Shown: positions 27,408-36,506 of the stretch, one piece after another
Numbering within the stretch: the stretch's first letter is position 1
Layout of the letters: each line of letters opens with the position of its first letter
Notes under the pieces: generated by a model
Database searches by the model: none
Seen by the model: the letters and a program-made list of their open reading frames with translations, nothing else
Told to the model about the DNA's origin: nothing
Assembly: GCA_902362715.1 (NCBI GenBank)
Contig: CABIXN010000003.1
Span: 355,914-419,913 of the forward strand
Direction: 5' to 3'
Length of the DNA stretch: 64,000 nt
Source: Lachnospiraceae bacterium
GTDB lineage: Bacteria > Bacillota > Clostridia > Lachnospirales > Lachnospiraceae
Translations under genes and position numbers: made by a program

Positions 27408-30400
27408 ATGAAAAAGAGAACAGTAAAAAGAAAAATGTGGAAACACAAAATTGCCGCTGTCATATTGTCATTGGCAATGGTTATCCCAAGTACTGTATGG
27501 GCTGCTCCGGAAAACAGCAGCAAGTCTGCTGATATCACAGTGTATTTTACAACAGAAAAAATCACACTTGGACAGGGGCTGATTCAGGAACCGGTAAAGG
27601 TGGTTGTGCCCAAGGACAGTTCGGTTGCAGATGTAACCCAGGAGGTTCTTGGTGATGAGAAAACAGATGTAAAAACCGACAGTTTGCAGGGTGATTATTA
27701 TCTTCGGTATGTAAAGGATGGCGGTGAGCCGGAAGGATGGGATAAAAGCAAGATCCCCGCTAAAATCATGGCTGCCCTTAATAATTCAAGCGAAAGTGAT
27801 CCGGCCGGACAGACATCATATACCGGCTTGAGAAATAGCAAAGAATGGCTGGGAGAATTTGATTATAGCGGACAGTCCGGGTGGATGTTTACAAAAAATA
27901 ACCAGGGAATAGAAAAAGGAGCAGATCAGATCAAGGTATCAGATGGTGATGTAGTCCGACTTCAGTTTTCAGTGTATGGCTATGGCGCGGATATTATGGA
28001 CCAGTCAGACTGGGGAGCTGCGTCACTGGCAGATTATGCCAATAAGGATGAATTAATAAAGGAACTGGCAGACTGTACAGATAAGACATCCGATACTTTT
28101 AAAGCGGCTTTGGCTGTTTTAAATGACTGGGATGCAGCTCAGAGTGAAGTAGACAAAGCCGCAGAAAGTCTGACCAGTCCACAGGCAGATAAAAGCAGTT
28201 TAAAAGGGCTTCAGTTTGCTCTTGACAGTGAGGGAAAACAGCTTTTAGAGTTTACCCCGTCTTTTGCGTCTGATGTATTTAATTATACAGTGACACTGCC
28301 GGATTATATTACAAATATTTATGTGAATCCTTCCAGCGCTATAGCGGAAGATACACTGAACTCCTGGCCGGTGGCAGGCGGAAGCGTAAGGACAATGAAA
28401 AGCGATAACTGGAATCAGTTTTCTGCTTCTCAGGATATGTATATTCGAATCGTACCGGCAGCAGGCGGTGATGAAGTAAGCTATATGATTAGCTATAAGA
28501 AGGCAGCCAGCCTGAAATCTTTGACAGTAGATGATACAATGAAACCTGTCTTTGACAAGGAAGTAAAAGAATACAGGGCTTATATTCCTGCGGATTCTAA
28601 AACAGTATCTGTGACAGCGGAAGGGTATCGCTCTTCTTACAGTATTGAAGCCGGCGGCATCAAAGGTGACAGCGGCGAGGCGATTGAGGTTCCGGTAACA
28701 TGGGATGCTAATGGAGAAATGAAGGTTCCTGTAAAAGCAGTGAGCAAAGATATGGATTCCATTGAATATACATTGACATTAACAAAAGAACCCCAGGAGA
28801 ATGAACCGACAATTGTACTTCAGCCAAAGGCTGGACAAATATATGTTGATACAGATACAGAGCTTGACCCTATAAAGGTGCGGGCATCCGGAAACGGTGA
28901 AATTTCTTATCAGTGGTATGAGAATGACAAAAACAGCACAGAAGGCGGTAAAAAAATTGAAGGTGCAGCAGAAGCATCTTATACTCCGGTTCTCAGCGGA
29001 AAACAGGTTGAAAAGTCAGAGAATCATTACTATTATTGCGTGGTCAGCAATACAGTCGGCGGAAAGACATATACACAGAATTCAGAAGTTGTATATATAA
29101 CGGTAAAACCGGATCCCACACCTTATAACATAAAGATAGCTCCGGTGGATGGAAGTGCAGTTCCGGCAGACGGTTATAAGTATAATGTAGGAGATGAGAC
29201 CAAGGAGTTAAAAGTTACTTTTGATACAAGAGCAGAGGGCACCAAAGATACACTGGATATTGATTATGTATGGTCAACAGGTACAGAGGCCGGAAGCCCG
29301 TCGGGTGGTACTTATGGATCCGAGACTTATACATATAAGGCATCGGTAAACAGCAGAAGATATGTCAGTGTAAAACTGTATATTACACAGGATGGAAGGC
29401 GGTTTGGAGATAGTTACAGTAATGAGATCCTGTATACTGTTTCAGCAGAAGCGGATGATATTCAGGTTCCTGCTTTTGCATCTGAGTTTGCAGATAAAGA
29501 ATATCTGACAGGTGCGGCAACAATACCATTTTCTTCCGCGATCCGCTATGGGTCCACACATCAGAATTCCACACAGACCTACCAGTGGTTCGAAAGTACA
29601 GATGGTGTGAAGTTTACACCTGTTGGAGAGGCTGAGACCTATAAAAGTACAGCTGTAAGCTATAAGCCGGAGAGCTCAGATGTTCCGGCGGTTAAATATT
29701 ATAAATGTGTTGCCACAAATACGGTAAACAGTTTTAATGGAAAGACCTATGCCATAACCGGTGAATCTACAGTTGCTAAAGTTTCCTTTAAGACATTAGA
29801 TCAGATGGTAGATGAAGAACTCTGGGACGGTAAAGGAACAGAAACGGATCCATATCAGCTGAATGATCTTGATGATCTGAAATTGATACAGACAATTGTC
29901 AATGAAAAGGGAATTGATCTTTCCGGAAGTCATTTTAAAATGATGAAAGATATTACGATTCCAGCTGACTGGGAACCAATAGGAACCGGAACTACAACAG
30001 GAAGCGGAAAAAATCTGAAGCCGTTTGCAGGTATTTTCGATGGAAATAACTGCACGTTAACAGTTGAAAAAGGCGGACAGACATTATTTGGTTATGTTCG
30101 CGGCGCCGTTATTAAAAATCTGAATATTTATGGTGAGCAGATTGAAGGTTACGGTGTAATTGCGAAATATTATGTAGATTACGGCCCGTCAGGAAATTAC
30201 AGTGACTGGCTTGCTTCCGGCGGAGTAACTGCGACCATAGACCGGGTAACGCTGAAAGCTGGAACAAAAACATTAAAGGCAGGATTTTATGGCGGATATG
30301 CATCAGCCGCAAATATTGTAAATATCAGTAATTCTACCATAGAAAAAGGTGTTGTAATTGGATATGACAAAGAGCAGGTAAAAATAGGCTCTTTTACAGG

Positions 30401-32261
30401 AAATAACACGGGAACAATTAATAACTGCCACAGTTATGCAGAAGTTTATGGTAAAAATTATGTAGGCGGTATTGCTGGAGCAAAAGGTGAAGCAATGGGA
30501 ACCAGCCGGGTTCTAAACAGTTCTTTCCAGGGTAAGATAGAGGCAAGCGGAAATTATGTGGGAGGAATCTATGGCTCCGGTTATACTTCCAGTTCTGCGC
30601 CGAATACCCCGTGTGTCAGCATAGAAAACTGTTTTGTATCAGCTGATATTACCGGCGCCACCTATGTTGGAGGTATTCTTGGCGGAGAACCTGTATCAAA
30701 ACAGTGCTGGGCAAATGGAATCGGATATATCCGCAATAATCATTTTTACGGAACACTGAAAGGTGATGTAACCGGCGGTATTATCGGTTTTATGAAATCT
30801 CTGGACCGCTATAATATTATTTCCAATAATTATTATGTGGATACCTGTGGAACGGATAAAGGAATCGGACAGGTAGAAAGCATTGATACAAGTCAGAAAA
30901 TTGAAAGAGAAGATGCTGTATATACTATGACAGAGAGTTACTGCCGTGATGACGATCCTCTTGGAAAGGATGCCCATAAGCTGGCGAAAGCCGCATCTGC
31001 AGAAGAATTTTCTGATGGAACAATCACAGATGCTTTAAATGCAGGTGAGGGAAGCAGTAAAAACTGGGGACAGGGTACCAAATATCCGGTATTTGAAAAG
31101 GAGATCACTGTTTATATTTCATCTTTGGAAGTAACAGATTATAAAGCCGAATATAAAGAGGGCGAAGAATTTACCTCAGAAGGAATCAAGGTAATTGCTC
31201 ATATGAGTGACGGAACTTCTAAAGAAATTCCTGCAGATCAGGTAACGTTCTCCGGATTTGTCAATACACCGGGAACCTGGACCATTACAGCTTCTTACGA
31301 GGGAGCAACCAAAATGTTTACCGTAAAGGTAACAGCAATGACAGATGAAGATTATGCTAAGAAAGTTTCTGATGCAATCGCAGAAATCGGAACCGTAACC
31401 CTTGAGAGCAAAGAGGCAATCCAGGCAGCCAGAGAAGCATATGATCAGCTCAGCGAAGATCAGAAAGCACTGGTAGAAAATTACGAAGTGCTGACAGCAG
31501 CAGAAGAAACATATGCGAAGCTGCAGGAGGAAGCAGAAAAAGAAGAAGCAGATCAAAAAGCAGCGCGGGCAGTGGAAGATGCAATCGCAGAAATTGGAAC
31601 CGTAACCCTTGAGAGCAAAGAGGCAATCCAGGCAGCCAGAGAAGCATACGATCAGCTCAGCGAAGATCAGAAAGCGCTGGTGAAAAACTACGAAGTGCTG
31701 ACAGCGGCGGAAGAAACATATGCGAAGCTGCAGGAGGAAGCAGAAAAAGCAGAAGCAGATCAAAAAGCAGCACAGGCAGTGGAAAAGGCGATTGCAGAAA
31801 TCGGGACAGTAACCCTTGAGAGCAAGGAAGCAATTCAGTCAGCCAGAGAAGCATACGATCAGCTTAGTGAAGATCAGAAGGCGCTGGTGAAAAACTACGA
31901 AGTGCTGACAGCGGCAGAAGAAACATATGCGAAGCTACAGGAGGAAGCGGAGAAACCAGAAAAGCCTGAAAAACCGCAGAATCCGGAAGAAACAGAGAAA
32001 CCTGAAAAACCGCAGAATCCGGAAGAAACAGAGAAACCTGAAAAACCACAGAAACCGGAAAATCCGGAAAGTCCAACTGATCAAAAACCGGACGGAACTG
32101 ATCAGGATCAGAATAAAGCTCCGGATAAAGAGCAGCAGGAAGATACCACAGATGTTGTAAAGACAGGTGACGCACAACATATAGTTCTCTGGTTTGGTGC
32201 AGCGGGAATTGCAGGTGTTGGAATTCTTGTGTTGACACAAAGAAAAAAGAATACAAAATAA
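27408..32261 (+). CDS. Large wall-anchored surface protein with DUF4430 (transcobalamin-like) domain
   Basis: The protein has 1617 residues. ATG 27408 is preferred because AAAGGAGA lies just upstream and a clear signal peptide (KHKIAAVILSLAMVIPSTVWA, with cleavage after VWA) then begins the protein. Domains in order: DUF4430-like (about 38-170, with TLGQGLIQEPVKV and QSGWMFTKNNQG), two cadherin-like beta sandwiches (about 264-460), three Ig-like segments (about 465-800), a beta-helix or GLUG-like region (about 808-1165), a bacterial Ig-like domain (about 1235-1311), three 69-residue helical repeats (about 1320-1516), a Pro-Glu-Lys stalk, VVKTGD, a hydrophobic helix and a basic tail as sortase signal. 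DUF4430 resembles the C-terminal domain of intrinsic factor/transcobalamin, and the gene sits behind a cobalamin riboswitch, so a surface corrinoid-capture role is inferred. Confidence 0.85.
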   Translation: MKKRTVKRKMWKHKIAAVILSLAMVIPSTVWAAPENSSKSADITVYFTTEKITLGQGLIQEPVKVVVPKDSSVADVTQEVLGDEKTDVKTDSLQGDYYLRYVKDGGEPEGWDKSKIPAKIMAALNNSSESDPAGQTSYTGLRNSKEWLGEFDYSGQSGWMFTKNNQGIEKGADQIKVSDGDVVRLQFSVYGYGADIMDQSDWGAASLADYANKDELIKELADCTDKTSDTFKAALAVLNDWDAAQSEVDKAAESLTSPQADKSSLKGLQFALDSEGKQLLEFTPSFASDVFNYTVTLPDYITNIYVNPSSAIAEDTLNSWPVAGGSVRTMKSDNWNQFSASQDMYIRIVPAAGGDEVSYMISYKKAASLKSLTVDDTMKPVFDKEVKEYRAYIPADSKTVSVTAEGYRSSYSIEAGGIKGDSGEAIEVPVTWDANGEMKVPVKAVSKDMDSIEYTLTLTKEPQENEPTIVLQPKAGQIYVDTDTELDPIKVRASGNGEISYQWYENDKNSTEGGKKIEGAAEASYTPVLSGKQVEKSENHYYYCVVSNTVGGKTYTQNSEVVYITVKPDPTPYNIKIAPVDGSAVPADGYKYNVGDETKELKVTFDTRAEGTKDTLDIDYVWSTGTEAGSPSGGTYGSETYTYKASVNSRRYVSVKLYITQDGRRFGDSYSNEILYTVSAEADDIQVPAFASEFADKEYLTGAATIPFSSAIRYGSTHQNSTQTYQWFESTDGVKFTPVGEAETYKSTAVSYKPESSDVPAVKYYKCVATNTVNSFNGKTYAITGESTVAKVSFKTLDQMVDEELWDGKGTETDPYQLNDLDDLKLIQTIVNEKGIDLSGSHFKMMKDITIPADWEPIGTGTTTGSGKNLKPFAGIFDGNNCTLTVEKGGQTLFGYVRGAVIKNLNIYGEQIEGYGVIAKYYVDYGPSGNYSDWLASGGVTATIDRVTLKAGTKTLKAGFYGGYASAANIVNISNSTIEKGVVIGYDKEQVKIGSFTGNNTGTINNCHSYAEVYGKNYVGGIAGAKGEAMGTSRVLNSSFQGKIEASGNYVGGIYGSGYTSSSAPNTPCVSIENCFVSADITGATYVGGILGGEPVSKQCWANGIGYIRNNHFYGTLKGDVTGGIIGFMKSLDRYNIISNNYYVDTCGTDKGIGQVESIDTSQKIEREDAVYTMTESYCRDDDPLGKDAHKLAKAASAEEFSDGTITDALNAGEGSSKNWGQGTKYPVFEKEITVYISSLEVTDYKAEYKEGEEFTSEGIKVIAHMSDGTSKEIPADQVTFSGFVNTPGTWTITASYEGATKMFTVKVTAMTDEDYAKKVSDAIAEIGTVTLESKEAIQAAREAYDQLSEDQKALVENYEVLTAAEETYAKLQEEAEKEEADQKAARAVEDAIAEIGTVTLESKEAIQAAREAYDQLSEDQKALVKNYEVLTAAEETYAKLQEEAEKAEADQKAAQAVEKAIAEIGTVTLESKEAIQSAREAYDQLSEDQKALVKNYEVLTAAEETYAKLQEEAEKPEKPEKPQNPEETEKPEKPQNPEETEKPEKPQKPENPESPTDQKPDGTDQDQNKAPDKEQQEDTTDVVKTGDAQHIVLWFGAAGIAGVGILVLTQRKKNTK
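31371..32050 (+). repeat. In-gene tandem repeats: 207-bp x3 and 36-bp x2-3
   Basis: Three near-identical 207-base units begin at about 31371, 31578 and 31785, each encoding 69 residues around EAIQAAREAYDQLSEDQKAL. Then 36-base units at 31965 and 32001, and a partial one at 32037, encode PEKPQNPEETEK. The near-identity in DNA indicates recent expansion or homogenisation, so copy number probably varies between strains. Confidence 0.9.
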
Positions 32262-32313
32262 CATAAAAAAGATTTACAAAAGATGACATAGGGAATCGGA
32301 TTGTTGATTTGTG

Positions 32314-32356
32314 GCAGCCGTCTTAACTTTTCAGAAGGTTAGGGCGGCTGCTTTTT
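32314..32356 (+). terminator. Intrinsic terminator of the DUF4430 surface-protein gene
   Basis: GCAGCCG (32314-32320) pairs with CGGCTGC (32345-32351), followed by TTTTT, 53 bases after the stop codon. Confidence 0.88.
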
Positions 32357-32465
32357 CTAAGATATAAAGTGCAGGGGTATAGCAAGCACAATTTGTAAAA
32401 AAATTTGTTGAAAAAGTATTTTCTTTGGCGGTTTTGGGCTGTGGCATAAAAAAAGTACAAAAACT

Positions 32466-32494
32466 TTGACTTGCAAGTTGCAAAATATTATAAT
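32466..32494 (+). promoter_or_regulatory. Promoter upstream of second cobalamin riboswitch
   Basis: TTGACT (32466-32471) and TATAAT (32489-32494) with a 17-base spacer, identical boxes to those at 26894-26922. Confidence 0.85.
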
Positions 32495-32574
32495 AAAAAT
32501 CAGTAACTTACGTCTTGAAATTGAAAAAATCATTGAAAATTAGGAAGATAAGAGGAACTAATAAGAAAATAAGT

Positions 32575-32765
32575 TGTTATATGTTCTGCTTCATGAAAGC
32601 AGCTAAGAGGGAAGCAGGTTCAAGTCCTGCGCGGTCCCGCCACTGTAAGCGGTAAGTTTTGTCTGTGACGATAATAGTCAGCCACTGAATTTTTGGGAAG
32701 GTAAGATAAAGCGCTTGAACCGCAAGCCAGGAGACCTGCATATAACATATGGCATGCTGGCGGTG
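32575..32765 (+). ncRNA. Cobalamin (AdoCbl-type) riboswitch 2
   Basis: The B12 box GCCAGGAGACCTGC is at 32726-32739 and the core GCGGTCCCGCCACTGT at 32631-32646, with P1 between TTATATG (32578) and CATATAA. The P-arm GAAGCAGGTTCAAGTCCTGC differs from copy 1 but still pairs. It precedes the ECF transporter operon, which it should repress when cobalamin is plentiful. Confidence 0.93.
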
Positions 32766-32794
32766 AATCAAAATTGCCATAAATAGAGTATATT

Positions 32795-32848
32795 TTAGTA
32801 CAGGAAAACGGACTGTGATATATATCACAGTCCGTTTTCCTGTACTAA
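32795..32848. terminator. 54-base perfect palindrome, expression platform of riboswitch 2
   Basis: Bases 32795-32821 are the exact reverse complement of 32822-32848, with no loop spacer. The inner part has an AAAACGGACTGTGAT arm and a matching ATCACAGTCCGTTTT arm, so the hairpin ends in a short U run as in an intrinsic terminator, but the pairing continues beyond it. It would act on either strand. It ends 14 bases before the next start codon. Confidence 0.75.
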
Positions 32849-32862
32849 GTTAAGAGGACAAT

Positions 32863-33858
32863 ATGGTACTAACAGAAAAAGATCAGGGGTTATTAAAAAG
32901 GAAATTTGCCGGATTAGTAGTGAGCTGCGCCGGTGAAACGGAAAGGAATGAAGAGGAAAAAAAGAATAAAAAGTCCGTTTCCTGGCGTTATTTTTCCCTG
33001 AGTTCTAAAACAGGAAAGTTTTTATATCAGGCATTCCGGGATGAAGAATTGTTATTTATCCTGAGAAAAATAGCTGAAAAACTAAATCATTCTCCTTCGC
33101 AGAAGGAAGTTTTATGGGTATTCCGTGAATATATCAAAAAAAGATTTCAGAAATGGCCCTATGCGCTGGAGCGGGCAGGGTTATCCAAAGGAGCTGGAAA
33201 AGGAGGAAAAACACTGTCACAGGCACAGACAGAAGAACAAGAGAGGAAGGAAATTCTGGAAGAATTAAAAAATATGGCAGAGGTTAACGGTTATCTTCCA
33301 CATCCTCATCAATGTCCAAAATTAACAGAGAAAATAAAAAAATATTATGATTCCTGGGGGAAGGCGCTGTTGGATGCAGGCATTCCATCAGTCAGATACA
33401 GTGAGAAAACGGTGTATTCAATACCGGATTTGAATCAGGAGGAATGGACGCTTCTTCACAAACTCAGCGGTATATCCCGCAGGCTGGGACGGGCCCCTAT
33501 GCATCATGAAATAGATGAAGATGTAAAACGAAGGCTTCTGGAGCGCTGCGGTTCCTGGAGGAATGTGTTGTATCAGATTGGATTGGAACCGGTGGTAAGA
33601 ATGAAGCCTTTTGACAAATGTTACCTGGATTATCGGCAAAATCAAAATAAATCAAGGCACAGCCGTAATCTTCGCAATTGCTATTACCGGGTTTTAAATA
33701 TGGATGAGCCAGCCAGAGCAGATCTGGAAGCATTGAAAAAGAAAGCAGCCAAAGACGGAAAAATGCCTGAAAAAAATCAGGTGCCGGAGCCGGTTAGAAA
33801 ACGTCTGCAGGATGCCTGCGGCTCCTGGGGAAATGTATTGTATCAGCTGAGAATTTAA
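32863..33858 (+). CDS. Four-repeat protein with HNH-endonuclease-associated repeats
   Basis: The 331-residue basic protein contains four units of about 45-60 residues, each of the form helix, P-x-x-x-E/D, helix, then a W-based end: KWPYALERAGL, SWGKALLDAGI, GSWRNVLYQIGL, GSWGNVLYQLRI. This pattern resembles the repeats found beside HNH homing endonucleases, which are thought to contact DNA. No HNH or GIY-YIG catalytic motif is present. It is the first gene after riboswitch 2 and lies 24 bases upstream of the ECF T component. A role as DNA-binding regulator of the locus is possible but unproven. AGAGGA precedes the ATG. Confidence 0.65.
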   Translation: MVLTEKDQGLLKRKFAGLVVSCAGETERNEEEKKNKKSVSWRYFSLSSKTGKFLYQAFRDEELLFILRKIAEKLNHSPSQKEVLWVFREYIKKRFQKWPYALERAGLSKGAGKGGKTLSQAQTEEQERKEILEELKNMAEVNGYLPHPHQCPKLTEKIKKYYDSWGKALLDAGIPSVRYSEKTVYSIPDLNQEEWTLLHKLSGISRRLGRAPMHHEIDEDVKRRLLERCGSWRNVLYQIGLEPVVRMKPFDKCYLDYRQNQNKSRHSRNLRNCYYRVLNMDEPARADLEALKKKAAKDGKMPEKNQVPEPVRKRLQDACGSWGNVLYQLRI

Positions 33859-33882
33859 AAGATTGGGAGTTATATAGCGGTA

Positions 33883-34779
33883 ATGTTTGAGAATGAATTG
33901 GGAGAGAACTGTGAATTTGGATGTTATCATCCTGCAGTCACAGCATGTTATTACATATTGGTGATAGGGATTACGATGTTTTCAATGTCACCGTTCTTTT
34001 TATGTGCCACGTTTTTCTTTGCGTGGTTGTATGCCGTTTTAATGCGTGGCAGAAAAGTGATAAAAAAGAATCTGATTATGCTGCTGACCATTGTTGTGCT
34101 GATGACGGCAATCAATACCTTTTTTACCCATAATGGAGAAACGGTTTTATTTTATATCAATCGAAACCGGATTACTCTGGAAGCATTTGTTTATGGTCTC
34201 AGTGCTTCCGTAATGCTGATTTCGGTGATGATCTGGTTTGAGAGTTTTCAGGCTCTGATGTCATCGGATAAGCTGATTTTTCTGTTTGGGAAATTTATAC
34301 CTGTGATTGGTCTGGTAATCTCTATGATTTTCAGGTTTGTTCCGTTGTTGAAAAACAGATATGAAGAGATTTCCATGGGACAAAAATGTATGGGAAGAGG
34401 CGGACAAAAGGGACTGACAGCCAGAGTACGGCAGCTGGCAAAAGAGGTATCTATTTTAATTGCGTGGTCTTTAGAAGCATCTATTGAAAGTGCGGATTCT
34501 ATGTCTGCCAGAGGATATGGACTGCGTGGAAGAAGCAGCTTTCATTTGTTTAAAATGACCGGGCGGGATATCAGAATGCTGGTTTATATGGTCGCTGCCG
34601 GAGGAGTGGTCATTGCCGGAGGAGCCCTTGGAGAGACTACCATGGCATTCTATCCGAAGCTGATATGGAAGATACCCCATCCGGCAGTTTTTACAGCATT
34701 TCTGCTGCTACTGATACTGCCTCTTATCATTGATTTAGCAGGAGAGTATAAATGGAAAAAATCAATTTCAAAAATGTGA
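33883..34779 (+). CDS. ecfT: ECF transporter T component (CbiQ/EcfT family)
   Basis: The 298-residue integral membrane protein has about six hydrophobic segments and the characteristic cytoplasmic coupling region with two conserved Arg-containing motifs, GRGGQKGLTARVRQL and SMSARGYGLRGRSSF (Ala-Arg-Gly signature). EcfT couples the ATPase to the substrate-binding S component. The end overlaps the ATPase gene by 28 bases. Being behind a cobalamin riboswitch and next to its own A and S genes, it forms a dedicated (group I) ECF transporter, most likely for a corrinoid or precursor. The ribosome site is weak (GGGAG 14 bases upstream). Confidence 0.88.
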   Translation: MFENELGENCEFGCYHPAVTACYYILVIGITMFSMSPFFLCATFFFAWLYAVLMRGRKVIKKNLIMLLTIVVLMTAINTFFTHNGETVLFYINRNRITLEAFVYGLSASVMLISVMIWFESFQALMSSDKLIFLFGKFIPVIGLVISMIFRFVPLLKNRYEEISMGQKCMGRGGQKGLTARVRQLAKEVSILIAWSLEASIESADSMSARGYGLRGRSSFHLFKMTGRDIRMLVYMVAAGGVVIAGGALGETTMAFYPKLIWKIPHPAVFTAFLLLLILPLIIDLAGEYKWKKSISKM

Positions 34780-36506
34780 CATTTCAATATCCGCTGGCAG
34801 AGAAGCCGGCGTTGAAACAGGTGTCTTTTCAGGTAAAGCCCTCTGAATTTATTGTTGTCTGCGGAAAATCCGGCTGTGGGAAGAGTACGCTGCTGCGTCA
34901 TCTGAAGAAAAATCTGATGCCGTATGGCCAGCGGAGCGGGGAAATTTTGTATGAAGGAATTGCCATTGAACAGCTGGATGACAGAAGAAGTGCTTCCGAG
35001 ATCGGTTTTGTACAGCAGAATCCCGATCATCAGCTGGTAACAGATAAGGTCTGGCATGAACTGGCATTTGGTCTGGAGAGTCTTGGACTGCCGGTAAAAG
35101 TAATAAAACGCAGAGTGGCTGAGATGACAAGCTATTTTGGAATACAGACCTGGTTCCGAAAAGATGTCAGCCAGCTTTCCGGAGGCCAGAAGCAGCTGTT
35201 GAATCTGGCATCTGTTATGGCCATGCAGCCTCAGATACTGATTCTGGATGAACCGGCTTCTCAGCTGGACCCAATAGCAGCCTCGGATTTTCTTCAGACA
35301 GTATATAAAATCAACCGGGATCTTGGGACAACTGTGATTATATCCGAGCATCGTCTGGAAGAAGTATTTCCTATGGCGGACCGGGTGATGGTTATGGATT
35401 CCGGAGAAATTGCGGCTTTTGATACACCGGGAAGAATCGGACATATTTTATCCGGTGACGGCAAGTCAGAACCGCATCCCATGTTTTTTGGCCTGCCGGC
35501 GGTTATGCGTATGTTTGAACCACTGGAACATATCAGGGAAAATACTCCGCTGACAATCCGGGAAGGACGGATTCATATGGAAGAGTTTTTAGCGAATCTT
35601 CCGGAAGAAAAAAAAGCAGAAACGGCAGATACCGGGGCAATTTGGACAAAAGAGACAAAAAGAAAAGAAAAGCAGGCAGGGAAAGCTCTGAGGGAGAGCC
35701 GTTTAAAAAATAAGACAGATGCGGCCATTGTGTTAAAGGATCTCTGGTTTCGATATGAGAAAAAGCTGCCGGATGTTTTGAGAGGTCTTTCTTTTGAGGT
35801 GAAAAAGGGAGAATGGTATTGTCTCCTTGGCGGAAACGGAACGGGGAAAAGTACGACTTTAAAAGCAATCTGCAATGCCATAACACCCCAGCGGGGCAGG
35901 ATTACAGTAGATGGCATAACGGTGAAAAAAGAGACGGAGGCACAGCTGTTTGATCATCGACTGGCCATGGTTCCCCAGAATCCGCAGTCTTTGTTTACCG
36001 AGATTACAGTGGAAGAGGAACTGCTTGAAGGGATGGCATTTATCCCTTATGATGCGGAAACTAAGATAAAAAATGTGGAACGTATGCTTGATATGATGGG
36101 GATTGCGCATCTTAGAAAAGCAAATCCATATGATCTGTCAGGAGGAGAACAGCAGAGACTGGCCATCGGTAAAATTCTGCTGCTAAAACCCTCTGTCCTT
36201 CTGATGGATGAGCCAACCAAAGGACTGGACCCGTTTTTTAAAAGGAATCTTGCAAAAATACTTGGCCAGCTTAAAAGTCAGGGTGTGACCATCTTTATGG
36301 TCAGCCATGATATCGAATTCTGTGCAGCTTATGCAGATGTCTGTGCTATGTTTTTTGACGGCGAAATTGTAGCCCAGGCGCCTCCGGCAGAATTTTTTGC
36401 CGGAAATAATTTTTATACAACTACAGCCAATAAAATTGTCCGGAAGTGGCATCCGGAAATGGTAACGTGCGAGGAGGTAACCAGGTGGCTTCAGGAACTG
36501 ATCTGA
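34752..36506 (+). CDS. ecfA: ECF transporter ATPase, fused A-A' (two ABC domains)
   Basis: The 584-residue protein has two complete ABC ATPase domains in one chain. Domain 1 (about 1-240): Walker A CGKSGCGKSTLL, Q-loop QQNPDHQL, signature LSGGQKQ, Walker B ILILDEPASQLDP. Domain 2 (about 315-584): Walker A GGNGTGKSTTL, QNPQSLF, signature LSGGEQQR, Walker B VLLMDEPTKGLDP. A charged linker of about 60 residues joins them. It powers transport by the T and S components on either side. Fusion of the two ATPases is known in some ECF systems and ensures equal stoichiometry. Confidence 0.92.
   Translation: MEKINFKNVTFQYPLAEKPALKQVSFQVKPSEFIVVCGKSGCGKSTLLRHLKKNLMPYGQRSGEILYEGIAIEQLDDRRSASEIGFVQQNPDHQLVTDKVWHELAFGLESLGLPVKVIKRRVAEMTSYFGIQTWFRKDVSQLSGGQKQLLNLASVMAMQPQILILDEPASQLDPIAASDFLQTVYKINRDLGTTVIISEHRLEEVFPMADRVMVMDSGEIAAFDTPGRIGHILSGDGKSEPHPMFFGLPAVMRMFEPLEHIRENTPLTIREGRIHMEEFLANLPEEKKAETADTGAIWTKETKRKEKQAGKALRESRLKNKTDAAIVLKDLWFRYEKKLPDVLRGLSFEVKKGEWYCLLGGNGTGKSTTLKAICNAITPQRGRITVDGITVKKETEAQLFDHRLAMVPQNPQSLFTEITVEEELLEGMAFIPYDAETKIKNVERMLDMMGIAHLRKANPYDLSGGEQQRLAIGKILLLKPSVLLMDEPTKGLDPFFKRNLAKILGQLKSQGVTIFMVSHDIEFCAAYADVCAMFFDGEIVAQAPPAEFFAGNNFYTTTANKIVRKWHPEMVTCEEVTRWLQELI

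Larger units (their letters stand above)
32204..32765 (+). repeat. Duplicated block, copy 2
   Basis: This is the counterpart of 26620-27190: the intact 3' end of the surface-protein gene, terminator, promoter and cobalamin riboswitch in the same order and spacing (the stop codon is 55 bases from the block start in both). Confidence 0.85.

Noticed and set aside
31371..32050. Tandem repeats considered as a CRISPR array
   Set aside because: Repeats are contiguous without spacers, in frame, and encode protein segments; no cas genes nearby.
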